64,000 nt of DNA from Salinimicrobium sp050750585 (GTDB lineage: Bacteria; Bacteroidota; Bacteroidia; Flavobacteriales; Flavobacteriaceae): contig NZ_JBOJLM010000008.1 in the NCBI RefSeq assembly GCF_050750585.1, positions 137,974 to 201,973 of the forward strand. Reading direction: 5' to 3'. Below are positions 1 through 6,227 of the stretch, in pieces; positions within the stretch are counted from its first letter, which is position 1, and each line of letters opens with the position of its first letter. The notes beneath the pieces were generated by a model that was not told where the DNA came from, searched no databases, and saw only the letters and a program-made list of their open reading frames with translations. The position numbers were made by a program, and so were the translations under genes.

Positions 1-405
1 AAATTTGAGCAGGACGGCCTTAGAACTGTATATCCCGGTCTAAAAAGCCATCCGGGACATGAAATGTACAAAAGCATGATGAACAAGGAGTACGGTTACG
101 GCGGAATGTTGGTTGTAGATGCCGGTTCCCTTGATAAAGCCAATGCCCTTATGGAAATGATGCAGGAAAAAAACCTTGGCTACCTTGCAGTAAGCCTCGG
201 GTTCTACAAAACCCTCTTTAGTGCCCCCGGAACCTCGACTTCTTCGGAAATTCCTGAAGAAGAGCAAAAAGAAATGGGACTTTCTGACGGAATCATAAGA
301 TTCTCTATTGGTCTTGACAATGATGTTGAGCGCACTTACAGGATGATGAGGGAGTGCATGGAAAAAGTGGGTATCCTAAAACCTTCGGAAGCAGCAACAA
401 ACTAA
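1..405 (+). CDS. PLP-dependent Cys/Met metabolism lyase (methionine gamma-lyase-like), C-terminal part
   Basis: The window opens inside this gene; the frame is open from base 1 and only the last 134 residues are present, ending in TAA. The fragment matches the C-terminal domain of the fold-type I trans-sulfuration family: the SLG...TL...PGT stretch and the GLSDGIIRFSIGLD segment occupy the place where cystathionine and methionine gamma-lyases have their SLG-ETL and GI-GLVRLSVG motifs. The catalytic lysine lies upstream of the window, so the exact reaction (methionine gamma-lyase, cystathionine lyase or synthase) cannot be settled. It is followed by a long palindrome that probably ends the transcript. 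Family assignment is good, substrate is inference. Confidence 0.82.
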   Translation, partial: KFEQDGLRTVYPGLKSHPGHEMYKSMMNKEYGYGGMLVVDAGSLDKANALMEMMQEKNLGYLAVSLGFYKTLFSAPGTSTSSEIPEEEQKEMGLSDGIIRFSIGLDNDVERTYRMMRECMEKVGILKPSEAATN

Positions 406-456
406 ATAGCGCTTTAGAATACTTCCGAAGTAAATATCTTAGGAAATAATATTTTC

Positions 457-495
457 ATATAAGGTTCCAAAAATGCCATTTTTGGAACCTTATAT
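457..495. repeat. 39-nt perfect palindrome, best copy of a dispersed family (core AAAAATG-C-CATTTTT)
   Basis: Arms of 19 bp around a single central C at 476 give a perfect inverted repeat. The core AAAAATG-N-CATTTTT returns at 6067-6081, 20805-20819, 23624-23638 and 27614-27628, with degenerate copies near 25974, 58517 and 61427. Here it lies 51 bases behind the lyase stop and is followed by ATTTTAT, so it could also act as a terminator hairpin. Its function is not known to me. Confidence 0.7.
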
Positions 496-532
496 TTTAT
501 CAACATATAGTCTTAAAGCGAGTTTGAATCTT

Positions 533-603
533 TATATTTGTGAGGTTTTGCCGGTGAGACAGGTGACCGCACATACGGTGCCCCTCATCATATATTGACC
601 GGC
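533..603 (+). promoter_or_regulatory. Possible deoC promoter and structured leader
   Basis: TATATTTG at 533-540 fits the Bacteroidota -7 consensus TAnnTTTG. The transcript would start about 90 bases before deoC. The leader can form a 6-bp outer stem, GCCGGT (550-555) with ACCGGC (598-603). No convincing -33 TTG at the right spacing is visible, so this is tentative. Confidence 0.3.
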
Positions 604-637
604 ATATTTGTCACATTTTTGTTTTAAATAAATATTC

Positions 638-1291
638 ATGATAGAGATTAACAGGTACATAGATCACACTATTCTCAAAGCAACAGCTACCAGTGAGGAT
701 ATTGTGGAGCTATGTAAAGAAGCTAAAGAGTACAATTTTTTCTCGGTTTGCGTGAACAGCGGTTTTGTACCTCTTGCTAAAAAAGAACTTGAAGGAACTG
801 ATGTAAAAGTTTGTACGGTGGTTGGTTTTCCTTTGGGAGCTATGTCTACTGCCGCTAAAGTATTTGAGACTCAACAAGCTCTCAAAGATGGCGCTGAAGA
901 GGTTGACATGGTGATCAATATTGGGGAACTGAAGTCCAAAAACTTCAAACAAGTAGAAGAAGAGATCGCCGAAATTAAAAAGACGGTAGGTGATAAGGTT
1001 CTCAAAGTAATTATTGAGACATGCTACCTCACCCCTCAGGAAATTGTTTTGGCCAGCGAAATTGCTGTAAAAGCAAAAGCCGATTTTGTAAAAACCTCTA
1101 CCGGATTTGGCAATGACGGCGCCCGACTCGAAAATATTGAGTTAATGAAAAAAGCGGTTGAAGGGAAGGCAAAATTAAAAGCATCTGGAGGTATAAAGAA
1201 TCTTGACACCGCTTTGTCTTTCATTGAAGCAGGAGTAGAAAGAATAGGAACTTCTTCGGGAATATCAATTGTAAAGGAATTAAAAAAATGA
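638..1291 (+). CDS. deoC: Deoxyribose-phosphate aldolase
   Basis: DeoC cleaves 2-deoxyribose 5-phosphate to glyceraldehyde 3-phosphate and acetaldehyde in cytoplasmic deoxynucleoside catabolism. The 217-residue protein is a full-length class I aldolase. The Schiff-base lysine is K152 in FVKTSTGF, with the companion K181 in KASGGI and the acidic D90 in EVDMVIN. The start sits just after an AT-rich leader. Its stop overlaps the start of deoD by four bases (ATGA), so the two are translationally coupled and supply consecutive steps: phosphorolysis of the nucleoside, then (after isomerisation by a phosphopentomutase not seen here) aldol cleavage. Confidence 0.96.
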   Translation: MIEINRYIDHTILKATATSEDIVELCKEAKEYNFFSVCVNSGFVPLAKKELEGTDVKVCTVVGFPLGAMSTAAKVFETQQALKDGAEEVDMVINIGELKSKNFKQVEEEIAEIKKTVGDKVLKVIIETCYLTPQEIVLASEIAVKAKADFVKTSTGFGNDGARLENIELMKKAVEGKAKLKASGGIKNLDTALSFIEAGVERIGTSSGISIVKELKK

Positions 1292-1986
1292 GCATACACA
1301 TTGGCGCCAAAAAAGGCGATATAGCAGAAACAGTATTGTTACCAGGAGATCCATTAAGAGCAAAATGGATTGCAGAAACTTATCTTGAAGACATAAATTG
1401 TTACAACCAGGTACGCAACATGTTTGGGTACACAGGTACTTATAAGGGACGAAAGATTTCGGTTCAGGGAACCGGGATGGGTGTACCTTCAATTTCCATT
1501 TATGCTCACGAATTGATCAATGAATTTGGTGTAAAAAACCTCATTAGAGTTGGTAGCGCCGGGTCTTATCAAAAAAGTGTGAAGCTTCGTGATATCGTTA
1601 TTGCCATGGCGGCTTCATCAACTTCAGGAATTAATCAGTATAGATTTCAGGGAGCCGATTTTGCACCTACTGCAAGTTTCAGTCTCTTTCAGCAGGCTAT
1701 TGAAAAAGCAAAAGAAAAGAACATCGAGGTAAAGGCAGGGAATGTACTTACCAGCGATGAATTCTACGCCGATGAATTTGAATCTTATCAAATGTGGTCT
1801 AATTTCGGGGTGCTTTGTGTAGAAATGGAATCCTCTGGCTTGTATACAATTGCAGCTAAACACGGGGTAAACGCCCTTTCTCTTCTTACCATATCTGACT
1901 CTTTGGTGACGAAAGAAAAAACCACTACCGAAGAACGCGAAAGCACTTTTAAAGGAATGGTGGAAATTGCACTTGAATTAGGATAA
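1288..1986 (+). CDS. deoD: Purine-nucleoside phosphorylase, DeoD type
   Basis: This 232-residue enzyme splits purine (deoxy)nucleosides with phosphate into base and (deoxy)ribose 1-phosphate. Family signs are GDPLRAK (residues 20-26), the phosphate-binding RVGSAGS near 87-93, VEMESSGLY near 178-186 and the SDS motif with catalytic D204, which matches the E. coli numbering. The length is normal for the hexameric DeoD class. It shares an ATGA overlap with deoC and is followed by a strong terminator, so deoC-deoD is a two-gene unit. Confidence 0.96.
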   Translation: MSIHIGAKKGDIAETVLLPGDPLRAKWIAETYLEDINCYNQVRNMFGYTGTYKGRKISVQGTGMGVPSISIYAHELINEFGVKNLIRVGSAGSYQKSVKLRDIVIAMAASSTSGINQYRFQGADFAPTASFSLFQQAIEKAKEKNIEVKAGNVLTSDEFYADEFESYQMWSNFGVLCVEMESSGLYTIAAKHGVNALSLLTISDSLVTKEKTTTEERESTFKGMVEIALELG

Positions 1987-2007
1987 AATATCTCATATAA
2001 ATTAAAC

Positions 2008-2048
2008 AAAAGCGGAAATTTCAAATTGAAGTTTCCGCTTTTTTATTT
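2008..2048 (+). terminator. Rho-independent terminator of deoC-deoD
   Basis: AAAAGCGGAAA (2008-2018) pairs with TTTCCGCTTTT (2032-2042), with a further TTC/GAA inside the loop, followed by a T-rich run. It lies 20 bases behind the deoD stop. The A-tract on the other side could make it bidirectional. Confidence 0.85.
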
Positions 2049-2190
2049 TAACTGCAGATTGTTCAGAAGCTATACAAATTGTTTTTTTCTGTTCAAAAGG
2101 GTATTTTCATAGCCAAGTATTGAAGTCTCACCTTTTGACTTTTAACGAAAAATCGTAACATTACGCATTCAAAAATTTACACCCCCTTAA

Positions 2191-3669
2191 ATGGAAGACG
2201 AAAAATTCATCAAAGACACAAAAGTTCTTGAAAATCGTGAGTTGAATATTTGGGAAGCATTGTTTCCTGTATTTGCCTTAGTTGGAATGCTGGCGTACAA
2301 CGTTTTTGTTTATGGAGACGACTCCCTTAGCGGTTCCAACCAGTTCATCCTTCTATTGGGAGCAGCGGTTGCGGCCATAGTTGGAATGTTCAACAAGGTG
2401 AAGTTCGACACCATGATTGAGGAGGTGGCCAATAATATTAAATCTACCACCGGTGCAATCCTTATCCTGCTTATGGTAGGCTCTTTGGCAGGCACCTGGC
2501 TTATTAGTGGAATTATCCCCACGATGATCTACTACGGATTACAGATACTCAATCCTACCATTTTTCTGGCAGCAACCGTGGTCATTTGTTCGGTGATCTC
2601 TGTGGCCACCGGAAGTAGCTGGACCACTTCGGCGACTGTAGGGATTGCATTAATAGGAATTGCCGAAGCTCTGGGTATCTCGGTAGGAATGACTGCCGGT
2701 GCGATACTTTCGGGTGCATATTTTGGAGATAAGATGTCGCCCCTTAGTGATACCACTAACCTAGCCCCTGCCATGGCCGGGACAGATCTTTTTACTCACA
2801 TACGATATATGACCCTCACGACGGTACCCACCATCGCGATCACTATCATTGTTTTCATTATTCTTGGATTTACAGTAGAACCATCGGGAACTGCAGATAC
2901 AAGCGCCATTCTGGCGTCGATTGACAGTGCGTTTAATATCAGCCCCTGGCTGTTTGCAGTACCTGTACTGGTTATTGTACTCATCGTCATGAAAACGTCT
3001 CCCCTCATTGCCCTGCTTCTTGGGACGCTACTGGGTGCTGCTGCTGCATTGATCTTTCAGCCAGAGGTGGTAACTGCCGTATCTGGTTATGAGCACCTTT
3101 CGTTTGAAGCGGCTTATGTGGGACTCATGAATTCAATAACCATAGACACTTCGATCACTACAGATAACGCCCAACTCAACGATCTTTTCTCTTCGGGAGG
3201 AATGTATGGAATGCTGGGGACCATTTGGCTTATTATCTGCGCCATGGTCTTTGGTGGGATCATGGATGCCATTGGCGCTCTTGCTACTATTAGTAAAGCC
3301 CTTCTTAACCTGTTCCACACTACTTTCGGACTTTTTGCCAGCACCGTCTTTAGCTGTATTACGCTTAACGCCACAGCATCTGACCAGTATTTAGCTATTG
3401 TGGTACCGGGAAAAATGTTTGCCAAAGCTTACCGCGATAAAGGCCTGGCACCCGAGAATCTTAGCCGGTCGTTAGAAGATTCGGGTACCGTTACCTCTGT
3501 ACTTATTCCGTGGAATACCTGTGGTGCTTATCACAGCGGGGTGCTTGGTGTGCCGGTAGCTTCTTACTTCGTTTATGCTATTTTTAACTACCTAAGCCCA
3601 TTCATGACCTTATTCTATGCAGCTTTCAATATTAAAATAAGACAGCTGGCAGACAAAGCAACAACTTAA
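2191..3669 (+). CDS. nhaC: Na+/H+ antiporter, NhaC family
   Basis: A 492-residue inner-membrane protein with about a dozen hydrophobic segments and the NhaC hallmarks: the STTGAILILLMVGSLAGTW region, the SSWTTSATVG segment, GDKMSPLSDTTNLA around residues 185-200, and near the C-terminus a proline-rich LIPWNTCGAYHSGVLG segment. It should expel Na+ in exchange for protons, in keeping with a saline habitat. It is a single gene with its own upstream spacer of about 200 bases and a terminator at 3733. No fused regulatory domain is seen. The family call is firm; the transported ion is inferred from the family. Confidence 0.93.
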   Translation: MEDEKFIKDTKVLENRELNIWEALFPVFALVGMLAYNVFVYGDDSLSGSNQFILLLGAAVAAIVGMFNKVKFDTMIEEVANNIKSTTGAILILLMVGSLAGTWLISGIIPTMIYYGLQILNPTIFLAATVVICSVISVATGSSWTTSATVGIALIGIAEALGISVGMTAGAILSGAYFGDKMSPLSDTTNLAPAMAGTDLFTHIRYMTLTTVPTIAITIIVFIILGFTVEPSGTADTSAILASIDSAFNISPWLFAVPVLVIVLIVMKTSPLIALLLGTLLGAAAALIFQPEVVTAVSGYEHLSFEAAYVGLMNSITIDTSITTDNAQLNDLFSSGGMYGMLGTIWLIICAMVFGGIMDAIGALATISKALLNLFHTTFGLFASTVFSCITLNATASDQYLAIVVPGKMFAKAYRDKGLAPENLSRSLEDSGTVTSVLIPWNTCGAYHSGVLGVPVASYFVYAIFNYLSPFMTLFYAAFNIKIRQLADKATT

Positions 3670-3732
3670 TAACAATAAGTTATACAAAAAGAATAATAGC
3701 ATTAGAAAAACCTATAACAAAATAAAAAATAA

Positions 3733-3769
3733 AGATTTGCGGCCTTAGTAGGGCCGCTCTTTGTTTTTA
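3733..3769 (+). terminator. Terminator of nhaC overlapping the next promoter
   Basis: GCGGCC (3739-3744) pairs with GGCCGC (3752-3757) around a 7-nt loop, followed by TCTTTGTTTTT. The T-tract runs directly into the -7 element of the peroxiredoxin gene, so nhaC termination and peroxiredoxin initiation share the same bases. Confidence 0.75.
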
Positions 3770-3776
3770 TCTTTGC
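3769..3776 (+). promoter_or_regulatory. -7 element (TATCTTTG) of the peroxiredoxin operon
   Basis: This is an exact match to TAnnTTTG, 36 bases before the peroxiredoxin start. A TTAG at 3745-3748 could serve as a weak -33 at a 20-base spacing; the better TTTG at 3736-3739 is too far away. Confidence 0.5.
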
Positions 3777-3812
3777 ACTCGAATTAAATCAATAATAAAA
3801 ACTTAAAATACT

Positions 3813-4451
3813 ATGGCATTAGTAGGAAAAAAATTTCCAAACTTAGAAGTAAACGCTATGAACGATATGGGTGATACTTTTAAGATCAACGTATTCGAGG
3901 AAGCTAAAAATAACGGTAAAAAAGTTTTGCTTTTTTGGTACCCAAAAGATTTCACCTTTGTTTGCCCTACAGAACTACACGCATTTCAGGAAGCTCTTGC
4001 TGAGTTTGAAAAAAGAAATGTAATGGTAATTGGTGCTTCATGTGATACTCCAGAGGTTCACTTTGCCTGGTTAAATACTCCAAAAGACGACGGAGGAATT
4101 GAAGGTGTTACCTATCCTATCCTTGCTGACTCTAACAGGAACCTTGCTAACCAACTTGGCATCCTTGACATTACAAACGAGAGCTACAACGAAGAAACCG
4201 GTATCTACACTGTAGAAGGTGATAACGTAACTTACCGTGCTACTTACCTTATTGACGAAGAAGGAACAGTATTCCACGAAGGTATTAACCACATGCCACT
4301 TGGTAGAAACGTAAAAGAATTCATCCGTTTGATCGATGCTTACACTCACGTACAGGAAAAAGGTGAGGTTTGTCCTGCAAACTGGGAAGAAGGAAAAGAT
4401 GCCATGAGTGCAAACCGTAAGGGAGTAGCATCTTACCTAAGCTCTAACTAA
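3813..4451 (+). CDS. Typical 2-Cys peroxiredoxin (AhpC/TSA family)
   Basis: A 212-residue thiol peroxidase that reduces H2O2 and organic hydroperoxides. The peroxidatic cysteine is C51 in FTFVCPTEL and the resolving cysteine is C187 in GEVCPANW, so both redox centres are present. Thirteen bases downstream lies a thioredoxin-like gene that is the obvious candidate reductant, followed by a small protein overlapping it; the three end at one terminator. The start follows the run AAAACTTAAAATACT and a consensus -7 element. Bacteroidota enzymes of this type are usually annotated simply as peroxiredoxin; whether it works with an AhpF-like reductase cannot be seen here. Confidence 0.94.
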   Translation: MALVGKKFPNLEVNAMNDMGDTFKINVFEEAKNNGKKVLLFWYPKDFTFVCPTELHAFQEALAEFEKRNVMVIGASCDTPEVHFAWLNTPKDDGGIEGVTYPILADSNRNLANQLGILDITNESYNEETGIYTVEGDNVTYRATYLIDEEGTVFHEGINHMPLGRNVKEFIRLIDAYTHVQEKGEVCPANWEEGKDAMSANRKGVASYLSSN

Positions 4452-4464
4452 AAAACGCATTACA

Positions 4465-4776
4465 ATGAGAGAATTGACTGAAGATAATTTGGCGGAAGTA
4501 GTTGCCGATAATGAAACTGTAGTTGTACAGTACATGGCCGGATGGTGCGGTAACTGCAGGGTGATGAAGCCCAAGTTCAAGAAGCTTGCTGCCGAAAATG
4601 AAAACGCAACTTTTCTCCTGGTTGATGCCGAAAAGAATCCTGAATCCAGGAAAATGGCCAAAGTAGACAATTTGCCAACTTTTGCCACTTTTAAAAACGG
4701 TGCATTTGTAAACCAGGTGCAAACCAACAAATTTGAACTTTTAAAAGACCTAGTTAATGAAGTTACCAGTAATTAG
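4465..4776 (+). CDS. Thioredoxin-like protein with CGNC active site
   Basis: A 103-residue thioredoxin fold without signal peptide. The redox site is WCGNC (C28, C31) instead of the canonical WCGPC, and the cis-proline region is NLPTFATF near residue 73. The Asn in place of the Pro between the cysteines usually shifts the redox potential. It sits directly behind the 2-Cys peroxiredoxin, so it is probably its dedicated electron donor. It overlaps the next gene by 20 bases. Similar small thioredoxins accompany peroxiredoxins across Bacteroidota; direct partnership is inference. Confidence 0.9.
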   Translation: MRELTEDNLAEVVADNETVVVQYMAGWCGNCRVMKPKFKKLAAENENATFLLVDAEKNPESRKMAKVDNLPTFATFKNGAFVNQVQTNKFELLKDLVNEVTSN

Positions 4777-5005
4777 ACACCTGCAAAAGAACAACGATAA
4801 AGAAAGGCTTGAAAACACACTTGAAGTTTTAGAATCGTTCTGCGACCACAGGTCGGTGAGTGAGGAAGAAATGGATGTGATTGGAGAGTTGATCAGCAAC
4901 ATTTGTGGTGCTCTTGAAGTTCAGAATATGATAGATGAAGGAACGCCCGAAAGAGATGCGGCAAACAACTTCATGAAAAAAGTGTTGAGTTCTATAGATA
5001 AATAG
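4757..5005 (+). CDS. Small conserved protein of the peroxiredoxin-thioredoxin operon (DUF6952-like)
   Basis: An 82-residue cytoplasmic protein, mostly predicted helix, rich in Glu and Asn, with two cysteines (FCDH near residue 28 and NICGALE near 49). No catalytic motif is recognisable. It starts 20 bases inside the thioredoxin gene and ends before a strong terminator, so it is co-translated with the redox pair. I believe it belongs to a Bacteroidota-restricted family seen in this context (DUF6952), but the family number is from memory. A helper of the peroxiredoxin system is a reasonable guess only. Confidence 0.75.
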   Translation: MKLPVIRHLQKNNDKERLENTLEVLESFCDHRSVSEEEMDVIGELISNICGALEVQNMIDEGTPERDAANNFMKKVLSSIDK

Positions 5006-5028
5006 ACCCGCACAATACATAGATAATA

Positions 5029-5066
5029 AAGGCTGTCTCTCGTTTTTGAGGCAGCCTTTTTGTTTT
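5029..5066 (+). terminator. Terminator of the peroxiredoxin operon
   Basis: AAGGCTGTCTC pairs with GAGGCAGCCTT (one G-T wobble) around a short T-rich loop, followed by TTTGTTTT. It is 24 bases behind the last stop of the operon. Confidence 0.85.
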
Positions 5067-5134
5067 ATGACAATTTTAGTAAAATACCATCCCCAAAATT
5101 TTAATTTTAGTAGCTCAACCTAAGAAAAGTCGAT

Positions 5135-5635
5135 ATGTCACAAATAACGCATAAAGGAAAACCTATTACTACTTATGGCCACCTGCCGGAAAAAGGGGAA
5201 AGAGCTCCGCATTTTGAATTATTAAAATCAGACCTCAGCGTTGCCACCCTTCAGGATTTTAAGGGTAAGCGAGTGATCATGAATATATTCCCCAGTATTG
5301 ATACCAACGTTTGCGCCACCTCGGTAAACAACTTTAGTGAGCGGGCAGCCGATCTTGAGAACGTGGTGGTACTAAATATTTCCAGGGACCTGCCATTTGC
5401 CCAGGAGCGGTTCAGGAAAGTCAATGAAATTTCTAATGGCGTAAACCTTTCAGACTTCAGGGAACGCAACTTCGGAAAAGATTATGGCCTCGAGATCATA
5501 GATGGCCCTATGGAAGGATTATTGTCACGCGTAGTTATTGTGCTCGATGAGAACGGAAAGATTCTCCACACCGAACAGGTAGATAAGATTGAAGATGAGC
5601 CTAACTACCTGGAAGCTCTTAAACCATTGCTATAA
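5135..5635 (+). CDS. tpx: Thiol peroxidase (Tpx) without the resolving cysteine
   Basis: A 166-residue atypical peroxiredoxin of the Tpx class. The peroxidatic cysteine C60 lies in SIDTNVCATSV, with the expected Thr three residues before it, and the LPFAQ.RF segment that follows is conserved. Tpx normally has its resolving cysteine directly after that segment (RFCGAEG); here the codon is AGG and the protein reads RFRKVNE. C60 is the only cysteine in the protein, so an intramolecular disulfide is impossible and the enzyme must act as a 1-Cys peroxidase with an external thiol, or be altered in function. Its stop overlaps the start of the next gene (TAATG). Confidence 0.92.
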   Translation: MSQITHKGKPITTYGHLPEKGERAPHFELLKSDLSVATLQDFKGKRVIMNIFPSIDTNVCATSVNNFSERAADLENVVVLNISRDLPFAQERFRKVNEISNGVNLSDFRERNFGKDYGLEIIDGPMEGLLSRVVIVLDENGKILHTEQVDKIEDEPNYLEALKPLL

Positions 5636-6003
5636 TGTATAATTTCATCACCGGCCGAATCAAAGGAGGTGGTTATGCAATAAAAGGTGCGTGGCTGCTA
5701 CTGCGCCATGAGCCCAGTATTCAGGTGCAATTTGTTATTGCCGTGATTATGACCATTGCGGGGTTTTTCTTCGGAATTACCCCGACTGAATGGGTCATGC
5801 AAATCTTTGCTATTGGGCTGGTAATGGCTACTGAAGGTGTAAACACTGCTATTGAAAACATTGCCGACTTTGTACATGCCGATTATCACGTAAAAATAGG
5901 ACGCATAAAAGACGTTGCGGCAGGAGCTGTTTTCTTTGCCGCCATAGCAGCCGTGGCAGTTGGGCTCATTATATATATCCCCTATATCTTTTACACCGTC
6001 TAG
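5635..6003 (+). CDS. Diacylglycerol kinase family protein (DgkA-type, small membrane kinase)
   Basis: A 122-residue membrane protein with three hydrophobic segments (about residues 32-50, 55-70 and 95-120). The family signature E-x-VNTAIEN-IADFV followed by IKDVAAGAV is complete. Such enzymes phosphorylate diacylglycerol or undecaprenol with ATP at the inner membrane; which lipid is used cannot be read from the sequence. It is coupled to tpx by a one-base stop/start overlap, although the functions are not obviously linked. Confidence 0.9.
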   Translation: MYNFITGRIKGGGYAIKGAWLLLRHEPSIQVQFVIAVIMTIAGFFFGITPTEWVMQIFAIGLVMATEGVNTAIENIADFVHADYHVKIGRIKDVAAGAVFFAAIAAVAVGLIIYIPYIFYTV

Positions 6004-6065
6004 ACTTATCGAATTTCATTTATGCTGAAAGAGCAGGCAATTGATCCCTCACACCCGATACCTTC

Positions 6066-6082
6066 CAAAAATGGCATTTTTG
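6066..6082. repeat. Dispersed palindrome copy (core AAAAATG-G-CATTTTT)
   Basis: The arms are 8 bp long (C plus AAAAATG against CATTTTT plus G) with a central G. It lies 60 bases behind the diacylglycerol kinase gene and about 145 bases before ftsK, both on the + strand. Only seven T-rich bases follow, so a terminator role is possible but weak. Confidence 0.6.
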
Positions 6083-6227
6083 AGAAACATTTTTTAGAGG
6101 GTCGTGATTAAAGCAAGGCTTATTCGGTGATCTGCCGCTAACAAAACTTCTTTAAAATAGATTTTACCTTTTCTTTATATTAGCTGGCACTAATTTGTAT
6201 TTTTGCGCCCAAACCTTCAGTTCTACT

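Noticed and set aside
6184..6205. Sigma-54 promoter (TGGCAC...) before ftsK
   Set aside because: Spacing to a TTGC-like box is wrong, and TATTTTTG fits the ordinary -7 element better.
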